Below are positions 33,801 through 37,864 of a stretch of 64,000 bases of DNA, piece by piece. The stretch comes from Cricetomys ansorgei (Eukaryota > Chordata > Mammalia > Rodentia > Nesomyidae), in NCBI GenBank assembly GCA_026225945.1, contig JAMJFZ010001133.1, positions 16,146,001-16,210,000 of the forward strand, in the 5' to 3' direction. The notes below the pieces were generated by a model. The model saw nothing but the letters and a program-made list of their open reading frames with translations, was not told the DNA's origin and ran no database searches. Positions within the stretch are counted from its first letter, which is position 1; the number at the start of each line of letters is the position of its first letter. The position numbers and the translations under genes were made by a program.

Positions 33801-34726
33801 ACTTAGCAAGGTACAAGGCATAGATATGCCATTTATTAGTTCTGTAATGATCTCATGACTGACACATTCTAAGTAGGGCTGGAAGCACCTGGAAATGGTT
33901 AAAATGGTCAGCAAGGTGACAGATGCTTAAGCACAGAATTCCATCCCATTTGGAACTGTAGACATAATCATAAACATAACACACGGCTGCTTTAGTGACT
34001 CTTTATTACTATCCTAATAAATGCTCAATCAACTTTGGCTAATACGATACTTTACGAAAGCACCGGCATAAAGAAATGGTAAACACTACCGGCAAAATGT
34101 ATGCTATCAAGGTCACCATCAAACTCCACTGACCGGATCCCGCACAGTGTTTGGTTGTTCTACGGGGGCGGGGGCGTTATGTGTCGATGAGCAGTCATGA
34201 AAACAAAGGTGGCGTTAAAGGGAAAAACAACAAACCAAGCACGCCACGGGCGAGCAGGTTGAGAAAGGTCTGACTAGCAACGCTAAACTCCCAGTGTTGC
34301 TTTGTTAGAGGAAATCAAAGCGCCTCCGTTCCAGGGAAACCCTAGGAGGAAAAGCTGCGGGAGGCCCGCCTGTTGCAGGACGACGACCCGCTCGTGTTTA
34401 CGTTAGGAGCCACATCTGGACGACCCTGTAGTCGCCGCGTCCCTATTCCCGCTCCGGGAGCTCCGGGGGCAGGCTGGCTCATTCATGCCCCAACTCCCAG
34501 ATGAGAACGGGAGCGGCTGGACGCGCGGTCCGGGTTTGGTGCCCCGCCCCCCGGGGGGCTCGGGGGGCCCCGGCTCCGGCTCCGGCTCCGCGCGGAGCAG
34601 CGCGGCGACCCGAGCGGCCCTCCCTCCGGGGCCCAGCCCGCTCCTCCCGCCCCGGCCGCCGCCACCCGCGAGCTGAAGGCCAGCCCCGCAGCCCACGAAG
34701 TCCCCGCCGGCTTACCCCAGGTTCAT
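3890..34726 (-). CDS. CCDC66: CCDC66, complete 18-exon coding region
   Basis: The reverse strand holds 18 coding exons whose phases all match, giving 2817 nt and 938 residues plus stop (human about 948, from memory). The protein starts MNLGDGLKLETELLDGKTKL. A basic, Ser/Thr-rich N-terminal half is followed by a charged helical coiled-coil block at about residues 440-565 (exons 10-12, QKQLEHQKAITAQVEENRRK to KQEQRIRELTQKGHD), a variable linker, a conserved KP-rich region (WNINKPLKRYVPAS, VRRQMELLHLVE), the SHFIPYVRTNEIY motif and the DPLLNPKLVKNRDRQQAILK tail. Known family role: microtubule binding at centrosomes, centriolar satellites and cilia, with PCM1 and CEP290 as partners; loss causes retinal degeneration in dog and mouse. 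No stop or frameshift was seen. Confidence 0.96.
3977..4955. other. CCDC66 intron 17
   Basis: Mostly unique AT-rich sequence, with a decayed antisense B1-like fragment at about 4783-4870. AATAAA hexamers on the + strand are at 4437 and 4761. Confidence 0.5.
4761..4766 (+). terminator. Possible distal TASOR poly(A) signal AATAAA
   Basis: Canonical hexamer in an AT-rich setting on the + strand, 2 kb past the TASOR stop. If used, the TASOR transcript would run antisense through the CCDC66 last exon. Only the hexamer is seen. Confidence 0.35.
4956..5080 (-). CDS. CCDC66: CCDC66 exon 17
   Basis: 125 nt, acceptor aaactttcag, donor gtatga. It encodes DCDQEQELCESDHIRDPLLN and PKLVKNRDRQQAILKGLSEL. 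Confidence 0.95.
5165..5342 (-). repeat. B2 SINE (antisense) in CCDC66 intron 16
   Basis: Ends with the complement of the B2 head (GAGAGATGGCTCAGAG type) and contains the diagnostic GGTGCTGGGAACT-type segment. It fills more than half of this 300-bp intron. Confidence 0.8.
5381..5628 (-). CDS. CCDC66: CCDC66 exon 16
   Basis: 248 nt, acceptor cttttaatag, donor gtaagt. It encodes SSPAVKTQQTQTNSLHLPLK through SESSHFIPYVRTNEIYCLDP to SRPSTQDNQYQKPH. The SHFIPYVRTNEIY motif is the most recognisable CCDC66 signature. Confidence 0.96.
5629..6267. other. CCDC66 intron 15
   Basis: An antisense B2 fragment lies at about 5660-5742 (GTTGGGAACTGAACCCAGG type). The remainder is unrecognised unique sequence. 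Confidence 0.55.
6268..6308 (-). CDS. CCDC66: CCDC66 exon 15
   Basis: 41 nt, acceptor catcttttag, donor gtatgt. It encodes VEEPLKTPSVSKE plus two bases. It is recognised mainly because its phases (0 in, 2 out) bridge exons 14 and 16 and the peptide matches the family. Confidence 0.92.
6370..6540 (-). repeat. B3-type SINE (antisense)
   Basis: Shows the order typical of antisense B3: TG-rich head, GGAGTT, CAGGTCATCAGG, then CACCTGCTCATCTCATCTCACC. Confidence 0.6.
6795..6945 (-). repeat. B1 SINE (antisense), diverged
   Basis: ACCAGGCTGGCTTCAAACTC and GAATTACAGGCATG segments in antisense B1 order. Confidence 0.7.
7070..7255 (-). mobile_element. L1 3'-end fragment (antisense)
   Basis: Contains the complement of the L1 ORF2-end motif around CATGGACATGGG and CTACTCAGATGTAAAG, found near the 3' end of L1s. 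Confidence 0.5.
7417..7901 (-). CDS. CCDC66: CCDC66 exon 14
   Basis: 485 nt, the longest exon, acceptor cttttatttag, donor gtaagg. It encodes DDLDLGILNDALPHSGLVTE through WNINKPLKRYVPASAKYPIH and KVRRQMELLHLVERNNPENL to HQETESEIRLHLIKK, residues about 611-772. Highly basic. Confidence 0.96.
7995..8165 (-). repeat. B3-type SINE (antisense)
   Basis: AAAGGACAGTTTGTGGAAG, CCACCACGTGGGTTCC and ACTCAGGTCCTCAGCCTTGG segments in antisense B3 order, with an internal G run. Confidence 0.7.
8290..8441 (+). repeat. Diverged B1-like SINE with A tail
   Basis: Ends CCAAGCCAGCCCAGGTACC followed by a ~21-base A tract, as a + strand B1 would. The 5' part is badly decayed. Confidence 0.5.
8442..8497. repeat. 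28-bp perfect tandem duplication
   Basis: The 28-base block 8442-8469 is repeated without change at 8470-8497, directly after the A tract of the preceding SINE. Confidence 0.95.
8570..8800 (-). mobile_element. Ancient L1 fragment (antisense)
   Basis: Shows the order AATGCTGCTGTGAAC, AAAGTGGAATTCC and CTATACTGTTTTCCATAG, which are hallmarks of antisense mammalian L1 3' regions. Confidence 0.6.
8801..9384. other. CCDC66 intron 13, unassigned part
   Basis: No gene or confident repeat. There is a purine-rich patch around 8990-9060 and a short direct repeat of a TTAGCAATTAGCTAAGC-type unit near 9370-9400. Confidence 0.4.
9385..9555 (+). repeat. B2/B3-type SINE fragment
   Basis: TTCTGGTCTCCATGGGCACC, then a CACACA stretch and an A-rich AATTAAAAATAAAAA end, as at + strand B2/B3 3' ends. 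Confidence 0.6.
9575..10200 (+). mobile_element. Ancient L1 3' end (sense)
   Basis: Follows the order of an old mammalian L1 end: GGCAAGGACATGGAGAGA, ACTCAGAAATTCTAACTCCT, ACAATAGTCCTACGTATAAA, then GATGAACCCATGTATCATG and a final AGGCAAATATTC region. No open frame remains. Confidence 0.65.
10222..10340 (+). repeat. B1 SINE
   Basis: GGGCATGGTGGTGCGTGCC, GGGAGGCAGAGGCAGGCAGA and GGCCAGCCTGGTCTACATAG in order. Truncated at the 3' side. Confidence 0.85.
10352..10430 (+). repeat. ID-type SINE
   Basis: TTAGCTCACTGGTAGAGTGC then TTGCCTAGAATGTG: the tRNA-Ala-derived ID core with A and B boxes. It is a repeat, not a tRNA gene. Confidence 0.7.
10540..10700 (+). repeat. B4 SINE (ID-B1 fusion)
   Basis: An ID-like head (GAGATGTAGCTCAGTTTGGT) is followed by a B1-like body (AGAAGGCAGAGGCAGGAAG). 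It ends 46 bases short of CCDC66 exon 13. Confidence 0.65.
10746..10874 (-). CDS. CCDC66: CCDC66 exon 13 (Ala/Ser-rich linker)
   Basis: 129 nt, acceptor gctctgacacag, donor gtatcc. It encodes ARVDYKASSDVSSSRSDTEA then AAADETSAAAPSAASPAKDA and GVQT. It is far more GC- and CpG-rich than any other internal exon of the gene. The flanking conserved pieces (VDYKAS, GVQT) support the call; the alanine-rich middle differs from the human sequence I remember. Confidence 0.92.
10746..11030. other. CpG-rich islet over CCDC66 exon 13
   Basis: Exon 13 and the ~150 bases of intron upstream of it (in transcript direction) are GC-rich with many CpG, unlike the AT-rich introns around them. No promoter motif was recognised; a decayed retrocopy or local GC-biased conversion are alternatives. 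Confidence 0.6.
11374..11518 (-). CDS. CCDC66: CCDC66 exon 12 (coiled coil end)
   Basis: 145 nt, acceptor atcttgacag, donor gtaggt. It encodes EIMTLKTNELFHTMQRAQEL and RLKQEQRIRELTQKGHDASR, ending LIKNLG. Confidence 0.96.
11888..12030 (-). repeat. B1 SINE (antisense)
   Basis: GAGACAGAGCTTCTCTGTAA, GGCTGTCCTGGAACTCACTC and TGCTGGGATTAAAGGCCTG are intact. A second antisense B1 fragment lies at about 11700-11785 and a decayed B3 at about 12290-12420. Confidence 0.9.
12643..12804 (-). CDS. CCDC66: CCDC66 exon 11 (coiled coil)
   Basis: 162 nt (54 codons, phase 0), acceptor tgtgactag, donor gtaggt. It is an uninterrupted charged Glu/Lys/Arg/Gln helix, KAITAQVEENRRKKRLEKEQ to ILKQKQKE. Confidence 0.96.
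12805..13549. other. CCDC66 intron 10, left part
   Basis: Unique sequence. A GTGCCTACTACGCTGGGCAC-type phrase near 13040 recurs with changes near 13072, a small imperfect duplication. No gene seen. Confidence 0.4.
13550..13700 (+). repeat. B1 SINE, diverged
   Basis: GCCTGGGTGTGGTGGTATAT, AGACCAGCCTTGG and a TGTCTCAGGAAAAAAA end. Confidence 0.75.
13809..13893 (-). CDS. CCDC66: CCDC66 exon 10
   Basis: 85 nt, acceptor atcccag, donor gtatta. It encodes NFLRSMTALLDPAQIEERER and RRQKQLEHQ, the entry to the coiled-coil block. Confidence 0.96.
14076..14326 (-). CDS. CCDC66: CCDC66 exon 9
   Basis: 251 nt, acceptor tactgttag, donor gtaagt. It encodes GEQHDQWALHFDSLKSHPGS through LEPSEEERRAKPVMDMAVSH, residues about 354-437. 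The middle (around GDHGAHTPPPG) is a variable linker. Confidence 0.95.
14413..14645 (+). repeat. B2 SINE, near full length
   Basis: Head GGCTGGAGAGATGGCTTGGT, middle GACCTGGGTTCAGTTCCTAG and tail ATCCATACAAATAAAA. It lies in intron 8. Confidence 0.9.
14931..15062 (-). CDS. CCDC66: CCDC66 exon 8
   Basis: 132 nt (44 codons, phase 0 to 0), acceptor ggcttgttcag, donor gtaact. It encodes QQRKWVEELSKQAEDGQQRK and KTEGKMVYSK. The preceding intron, 5.9 kb, is the second longest. Confidence 0.95.
15063..15389. other. CCDC66 intron 7, unique part next to exon 8
   Basis: No repeat or gene recognised between exon 8 and the L1 fragment. Confidence 0.4.
15390..17140 (+). mobile_element. Rodent L1 3' end and 3'UTR (sense)
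   Basis: 15,390-15,730 reads like the ORF2 end (ACCCACATGGCTCTTGCCTG, ATACTGCTCAGCAGTAAAAG, GAACTAGAAAATATACTGAG), interrupted by a GGAA-rich stretch at about 15530-15590. About 15,980-17,120 matches a common rodent 3'UTR-type sequence (TTATTCAATACCAAGTGGTC, AACTGACTCAGCAGGCTGTA) and ends GGGGAATGATACAATCATAT. The reading frame is destroyed. Treating it as one element is inference; two adjacent elements are possible. Confidence 0.6.
17141..17429. other. CCDC66 intron 7, unassigned
   Basis: AT-rich, nothing recognised. Confidence 0.4.
17430..17580 (-). repeat. RSINE/B4-type SINE fragment (antisense)
   Basis: GGGTTTCTCACTGGGTCCTA then CCCCAGTGCTGGATTATG. Same type as the copies near 37.0 kb and 61.05 kb. 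Confidence 0.5.
18070..18290 (-). repeat. B2/B3-type SINE (antisense)
   Basis: GATTTTATTATTTTTAATTA head, GGCATGGTGAGTCATCC, TGCTGGCAACTGGACTCAG. Degenerate. Confidence 0.6.
18370..18780 (+). repeat. ~400-bp rodent dispersed repeat
   Basis: TATGTCAACTTGACACAAGC, GAGGGCCCAGCCCATTGTGG, AGAAAGCAGGCTGAGCAAG and CCAAATAAACCCTTACCTCC follow one another. This very common rodent repeat recurs at 48.17 kb (same strand, 3' half) and, in the opposite orientation, at 50.0 and 63.05 kb. It contains an AATAAA, as an LTR would, but I cannot name the family. Confidence 0.8.
18820..18995 (+). repeat. B2/B3-type SINE
   Basis: GGGCCCCAGTGAGATGGTTT head, then ACCCGAGTTTAATCCTGG and an ACACATAAAATAAACATG end. 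Confidence 0.75.
18996..19396. other. CCDC66 intron 7, unassigned
   Basis: No repeat or gene recognised. Confidence 0.4.
19397..19545 (+). repeat. B1 SINE, well preserved
   Basis: GGCGCACGCCTTTAATCCCA, GAGGCAGGCGGATCTCTGTG, AGTTCCAGGACAGCCAGAGT, GAAACCCTGTCTC and an A tail. It is the cleanest B1 in the window, so probably young. Confidence 0.95.
19805..20060 (+). repeat. Composite rodent SINE (B3/RSINE type)
   Basis: GCAGCTGAGATGGCCTG head, GAGAGTGATCTAGGAAGACA, CTCTGGCCTCCACATG and a CACACATACACGTG end. Confidence 0.55.
20061..20732. other. CCDC66 intron 7, unassigned
   Basis: No recognisable repeat or exon. Short open frames here show no splice context. Confidence 0.4.
20733..20880 (+). 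repeat. B1 SINE, 5' truncated
   Basis: GCGCGCCTTTAATCCCAGCA, GGGAGGCAGAGGCAGGCAGA and GAGTTCCAGGACAGCCTGAG. It lies within ~100 bases of exon 7. Confidence 0.9.
20973..21082 (-). CDS. CCDC66: CCDC66 exon 7
   Basis: 110 nt, acceptor ttatttacag, donor gtaaga. It encodes DEQVALKKKEKASQKWNNPW and onward, residues about 273-309. Acceptor tract length is unremarkable. Confidence 0.95.
21083..22105. other. CCDC66 intron 6
   Basis: Contains a probable antisense MIR fragment (about 21440-21560, with CTTCTGTAAAATGAGAATTG), a + strand B3-type SINE at about 21610-21780 (TGGTGAGGTGGCTCATGGGT) and a C-rich stretch near 21780-21810. The rest is unassigned. Confidence 0.6.
22106..22209 (-). CDS. CCDC66: CCDC66 exon 6
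   Basis: 104 nt, acceptor tgccttag, donor gtaatg. It encodes ENEWKPADIFSTLGERERDR and SLLEAKRAQWKKEL, a conserved helical segment at residues about 238-273. Confidence 0.96.
22385..22550 (-). CDS. CCDC66: CCDC66 exon 5
   Basis: 166 nt, acceptor tttcctag, donor gtatgt. It encodes QDSLHLINIPSQLKDVHVAG and onward to EETFQQCEQKIA, residues about 183-238. Phase 1 in, phase 2 out. Confidence 0.95.
22635..23655 (+). repeat. Cluster of five B1/B4 SINEs
   Basis: Head-to-tail + strand SINEs: decayed B1 (22635-22785), B1 (22786-22900), decayed B1 (22945-23050), B4 (23060-23250, TAGCTCAGTTGGTAGAGTGC head) and B4 (23465-23655). A short antisense B1 piece is near 23265-23320. Confidence 0.75.
23656..24539. 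other. CCDC66 intron 4, unassigned part
   Basis: Starts with a very AT-rich patch (about 23690-23800, ATATAATTTATAATATAAC type). The rest is unique, with no exon seen. Confidence 0.4.
24720..24835 (+). repeat. B1 SINE, diverged, ending in a microsatellite
   Basis: GGAGGCAGAGGAAGGAGGAT and TTCCAGGACAGCTAGGGC. The A tail has been replaced by AGAT repeats. An antisense B1-like fragment is at about 24540-24690. Confidence 0.75.
24838..24889. repeat. (AGAT)n microsatellite, ~13 units
   Basis: Uninterrupted tetranucleotide run, likely polymorphic. Confidence 0.97.
25102..25546 (-). CDS. CCDC66: CCDC66 exon 4
   Basis: 445 nt, acceptor tgttttaacag, donor gtaaga. It begins MGNKIKIAKCPLRTKQTGHI and carries LVCITQDQLRQILMSVN near its end, residues about 35-183. 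It is basic, Ser/Thr-rich and probably disordered. The internal ATG at the exon start is a possible alternative initiation codon. Confidence 0.96.
25610..26700. other. CCDC66 intron 3, first part
   Basis: A decayed antisense B1 at about 25610-25715, then nearly 1 kb of unique pyrimidine-leaning sequence with no exon or RNA gene. Confidence 0.45.
26710..26950 (+). repeat. B2-type SINE, diverged
   Basis: GGGAAGATGTCTCAGCGGTC head, GAGTTTGGTTCCCAGCACAC, then CA-rich tail. Confidence 0.75.
27030..27230 (-). repeat. B2 SINE (antisense), near full length
   Basis: Ends CACTAAGCCATCTCTCCAGC and contains GTGGGTGCTGGGAATTGAAC. Confidence 0.9.
27340..27530 (+). repeat. B1-ID composite SINE
   Basis: A B1-like body (AACTCAAGGCCAGTGTGGGC) is followed by an ID-like unit (CCAGTATTAGAGAACTTGCC). 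Confidence 0.55.
27915..28370 (-). repeat. B3-type SINE split by two antisense B1s
   Basis: GCATGTGGAGGACAGAGGTA near 27950 and the counterpart around 28300-28370 (CTCAGCAAGCACTGGATTAA) look like halves of one SINE. Antisense B1 copies sit between them at about 28010-28150 and 28160-28290. Confidence 0.5.
28500..28677 (-). repeat. B2 SINE (antisense)
   Basis: GAACCCAGGTCCTCTGCAGG and TTAACCGCTGAGCCGTCTCA at the head. Confidence 0.9.
28678..30099. other. CCDC66 intron 3, middle
   Basis: Mostly unique. A short antisense B3 fragment lies at about 28985-29095 (GGGGATCAACTCAGAGGCGA). No exon, RNA gene or other repeat recognised. Confidence 0.45.
30100..30298 (-). repeat. B2 SINE (antisense), diverged
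   Basis: ACATACACATAAATACATAT start and GTGCTCTTAGCCGTTGAGCT end in antisense B2 order. Confidence 0.8.
30607..30770 (+). repeat. B1 SINE
   Basis: GCCAGGCGTGGTGGCGCATG and GAGGCCAGCCTGGTCTACAT, with an AAAACAAAACA tail. Confidence 0.92.
30771..32159. other. CCDC66 intron 3, right part
   Basis: A decayed + strand B1 at about 31148-31262. The rest is unique with no supported exon. The ~160-codon antisense open frame here is largely unique sequence plus B1 and has no splice sites matching CCDC66. Confidence 0.45.
32160..32400 (+). repeat. Composite rodent SINE (B3/RSINE type)
   Basis: ACTGGGGAGATGGCTTAGTG head, CTAATTCCAGCACTTAGAAA and GAGATCCTGCCTCAACATAC. It ends 47 bases from CCDC66 exon 3. 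Confidence 0.65.
32447..32472 (-). CDS. CCDC66: CCDC66 exon 3, 26-nt microexon
   Basis: Only 26 nt (EHKSKVSVK with its split first codon), acceptor cttttgtag, donor gtaagc. It changes phase from 1 to 0, so skipping it would shift the frame. Confidence 0.92.
32473..33128. other. CCDC66 intron 2
   Basis: Unique AT-rich sequence; nothing recognised. Confidence 0.45.
33129..33193 (-). CDS. CCDC66: CCDC66 exon 2
   Basis: 65 nt, acceptor ctattgcag, donor gtatgc. It encodes GDGLKLETELLDGKTKLILS and PY, residues about 4-26. Confidence 0.95.
33435..33600 (+). repeat. B2 SINE, internally deleted
   Basis: GCTGGAGAGATGGCTCAGCA head and CCATACACATAAAATCAATA tail, with the middle shortened. An antisense B1 fragment is at about 33325-33400. 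Confidence 0.85.
33601..34140. other. CCDC66 intron 1, unique part
   Basis: No repeat or gene recognised up to the GC-rich promoter region. Confidence 0.45.
34716..34726 (-). CDS. CCDC66: CCDC66 coding exon 1 (start)
   Basis: ATG is the complement of 34724-34726. It encodes MNL plus two bases, then the donor gtaagc (complement of 34710-34715). It lies inside the CpG island. The start is chosen because MNLGDGLKLE matches the family N-terminus. The transcription start is not visible and is probably within 34.75-34.9 kb. Confidence 0.9.
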
Positions 34727-34806
34727 GGCCCCGCTGGACACCCGCAGCTATCGCAGGCCCCTTGTGTACGCGGGGTTGCCGCCGCCGGTCAACAAACGCC
34801 GCGCCG

Positions 34807-34835
34807 ATTGGATGCCGGGGGCCCGCCGAGCCAAT
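34807..34835. promoter_or_regulatory. Inverted pair of CCAAT boxes (NF-Y type)
   Basis: ATTGG at 34807-34811 and CCAATCAG at 34831-34838, 24 bp apart, about 80-110 bp upstream of the CCDC66 ATG. NF-Y use is inference from the motif. Confidence 0.55.
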
Positions 34836-34990
34836 CAGAGTGGCGCGTGCTGCCGGGTGCCTCCCGGGGCTCTGCGCGCCTTCCGGGGCGTCTGCGGTTC
34901 CCCAGGGTCACCGCCCGCCTCCCGGAGCTACCTCGGCTTGGGTCGAGCGTGCAGAAGTAACCGATGCAACGGAAGTGTTTCGTATTTGGA

Positions 34991-35939
34991 GGAGAGATTT
35001 ATCTTAGCATAGAAAGAGTGGAGGGACCGGGAACGCCGAGGGCACGGAGAACGTGTCTCTCTCTGCCCGCGACCCACGTCGCCGAGCCTTATTTACTGAA
35101 GTTCTTTTCTACAGCAACGATCACCACGTACCCCAAACCGGGACGCCTGGCATTAACAGTGCTGTCTCTGGGGCACGAGGAGGCGTCACCCACCGCTGAA
35201 CGATGAAGCTGCACAGCCTATGTTTCTATCTAATGTGTGACTGACCCCTGTTGGTGCTTTAAGACTCAGTTTAAACTGTCATTTGTTGCTCTTCCAGAGG
35301 TGCCTAGTTCGAATCCCAGCAGCTCATAGCTACCTGTAGCACAGCCTGCCAACCCTGGTATGGAATGGGGGGGGGGAATGGGGGGTGTGCACACCTTTTT
35401 TTTTTTTAAATTAAAAATAAATGTCACTTCTGGGGGTAAGGGTAACTAGACAATGTCTACCTCCCTCCTCCTAGGATTCCAACAACATTAGTTAGGGTTA
35501 CTTAGCATGGGTGAGAGGTTTCAGGCCGGAGCTTTGGGTGACCCAAAAGCAACTATGTAGGAAGGTCTGCACCCAGCAAAGACGATGACTTCCCCGTGGC
35601 TGTGCGTACTTGGGTACTTGTTTCCTTTGTCTCCCCAGAGCCTACGTGTAATTACGGCAACATTGCTTCTAATTGCTAAGAGGGGTGGCTGGATATTAAG
35701 GCGAGGGTCCCCTGACCCTCCCTACCCCTCCTTTCTATGAGGATGTGACAGCTTATGCAAGCAGACCCCTCTGAACATCCTGAAGATGGCGGTAGTTTGG
35801 TGGCAGATGGTGGAAGGTAGTTCTGTGCAACAAAAGCCCTTCTGAAAGATTAGGGGCCTCCCTATCATGTCGCACAAGCATTTGGGGTCCTGTACCAAAG
35901 TGAGCTTCAGAGAACAGTTGATGCTCACTTCAGTAGCCA
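34991..35939. other. CCDC66 upstream flank
   Basis: Mostly unique, with a + strand B2-like fragment at about 35285-35425. No exon supported. Confidence 0.45.
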
Positions 35940-36145
35940 CAGCTGCTGCCGCTTAGGAGGCAGAGACAAATAGTCTGCCACGAATTTGAGGCCAACCTAG
36001 GCTACACAGGGCATTCTTTCTCAAGAAAACCAAACAACAGCCAGGCATGGAAATATATACCTGTAATCCTAGCGCCCAGGAGTCTGGGGCAGAGGAATAA
36101 AGAGTTCAAGGCCAGCCTCTCCTACATGAGACCCTGTCTCAAAAA
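35940..36145 (+). repeat. Two decayed B1 copies
   Basis: GGAGGCAGAGACAAATAGTC (first) and CAGCCAGGCATGGAAATATA (second), the latter ending CCTGTCTCAAAAAACG. Confidence 0.7.
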
Positions 36146-36149
36146 ACGG

Positions 36150-36380
36150 TCTAGGGGTTCTCAGCTTTCTCAATGCTGTGACCCTTTAATACAGTTTCTC
36201 CCGTTGTGGTGACCCACAATCATAAAACTATTTTTGTTGCTACTTCATAGCTGTAATTTTGCTACTGTTATGAATCATAATGCAAATATCTGATATGTAG
36301 ATGGTCTTATATGACCCCTGTGAAAGGGTCCTTCAGCCACCAAAATGGTCATGACCCACCCACAGGGTAAGAATAGCTGG
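36150..36380. mobile_element. hAT-type nonautonomous DNA transposon (URR1-like)
   Basis: GGGGTTCTCAGCTTTC start, TGCTGTGACCCTTTAATACA, ATTTTGCTACTGTTATGAAT and GTGAAAGGGTCC. This is the common rodent element with hAT-Charlie style GGTTCTCAAC termini. The name is from memory. Confidence 0.7.
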
Positions 36381-36384
36381 TAAA

Positions 36385-36765
36385 AGCCAGGCGGTGCCTG
36401 CTCATGGCTTTAATCTCAGCACTTTGGAGGCAGAGACAGGCAATCTCTGTGAGTTCCAGGACAGCCAGAGTTACAACAGAGAAACTCTGTCTCATCCGCC
36501 CCCCACCCCAAAAAAAAGAATAGCTGGTAGAGAAACAAACAAACAAAAAAACAAATGAGGGAAGAATGAAAGGAAAACACATGTATACATTTGATCTTGT
36601 TTACTTTTAGCGGGGTGTGGCGGTGCATGTCTTTAACCCCAGCACTCAGGAGGCGGAGGCAGGGAGGATTCTGTGAGTTCAAGGCCATCTTTATCTGAAT
36701 AGTGAATTCCAGATTAGCCAGCACTACAAAGTAAGACCCTGTCTGAAAAATAAATAAATTACTTA
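36385..36765 (+). repeat. Two B1 SINEs
   Basis: First copy at about 36385-36520 (AGCCAGGCGGTGCCTGCTCA, TTCCAGGACAGCCAGAGTTA). Second at about 36607-36765 (GGGGTGTGGCGGTGCATGTC, CAGCACTCAGGAGGCGGAGG). Confidence 0.88.
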
Positions 36766-37864
36766 AGGGGATACTTTTTTTTCTTATACATAGAACTAAA
36801 ATCAGCTTACTTAAATTAATTAAATCAGCAAGTTAATAGTGTTACTATCTGGGAGGTGGAGTGGTATGAATTTGAAAGTGTAATTTTTTTCTTTGAGTTT
36901 CTGTGATATGTCTACATGCAAGGCATGTGTTTCCATGCATGCTTAAGTGGCTGCACATGCACATGTGTGAGAACAGAGGTTAATGTAGAGTTTTTGTTTT
37001 TCAGTGTCTCTTCACTTTGTATATGGAGGCAGGGTCTCTCACTTGGACCTAGGATGTGCTGATTCCGCTAGCCTGTCTAGCCACCAGCTTGTCTACTCAA
37101 TCTCTGCTGTGTGTGTGTGGGGCAGTCTCTGCAAACACCAGGGCCAGAAGAGTGTCGATTTGTGTGAAACAAGAAGGAAGTTTGGTTCAGCATGACTCAG
37201 TAGCTGGTGTTGGTTCAAACTTTGAGAGTCTGACACAGAGTAGTTAATTTCATGTTTAAGAACAGCACAGTTTAGAAAAAAAAAGTTTTCTGATGATAAA
37301 TAACTCAATCCAGTGTGTATAATAAAGCTTAAGACCTGATTACATCAAAACTCTTGTACAAATAACATCTTCCACAAAGATAGGTTCTACAGATTAACTA
37401 AGGAATTGGGTTCAAGATAGACAGGGCTCATAAGGGTCTGGAGGAGGGTAGCACTATTGATTAATTAAGATAAACGTAAGAGTTGGGGGGAGCTGATGTG
37501 GTCTTGCCGTACAGGTAGCTCAGAGGTCACAGCCTTCTGGGTGGAAAACAGGTTATACATCTCTTCCTTTAAAGAGACAACCCTATGTTTAACATTCCTG
37601 GTTTCCCTCGTGCTTATCTGTGAACACAAGGACCTCGTGTCTCCTACACTCTGCCTACCTCGCATAGGAATTACTGGTGGGATGGCACACCCACACATGT
37701 AAACTCCAGTCCTAACACTTAGATGGCCAGTACTCTCCCTATGGAGCCAACTTTCCAGCCCCCTGAGAATATTGTTTTGGAGAAAAATAAAATCCAATCA
37801 AGAATTTTACACATTATAATCTCTTGTCTTCTCCACCTCCTTTTTTATTTTTCTTTTTGTATTT
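36766..37864. other. Intergenic, mostly unassigned
   Basis: An RSINE-type antisense fragment at about 37020-37110 and an antisense B2-like fragment at about 37690-37770. No gene seen. Confidence 0.45.

Larger units (their letters stand above)
34330..34990. promoter_or_regulatory. CpG island promoter of CCDC66
   Basis: Strongly GC-rich with dense CpG, abruptly different from the surrounding AT-rich DNA, and covering the ATG exon. Inverted CCAAT boxes (34807-34811 and 34831-34835) and an ETS-like CGGAAGTG (34970-34977) lie upstream of the start codon. There is no TATA box. Open frames on the + strand here are composition artefacts. A divergent noncoding transcript is possible but not shown. 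Confidence 0.85.

Noticed and set aside
34483..35012. Open frames of 60-168 codons on both strands in the GC-rich region
   Set aside because: They overlap the CCDC66 CpG island, are Pro/Arg/Gly/Ala-rich by composition and have no family resemblance; the island explains them.
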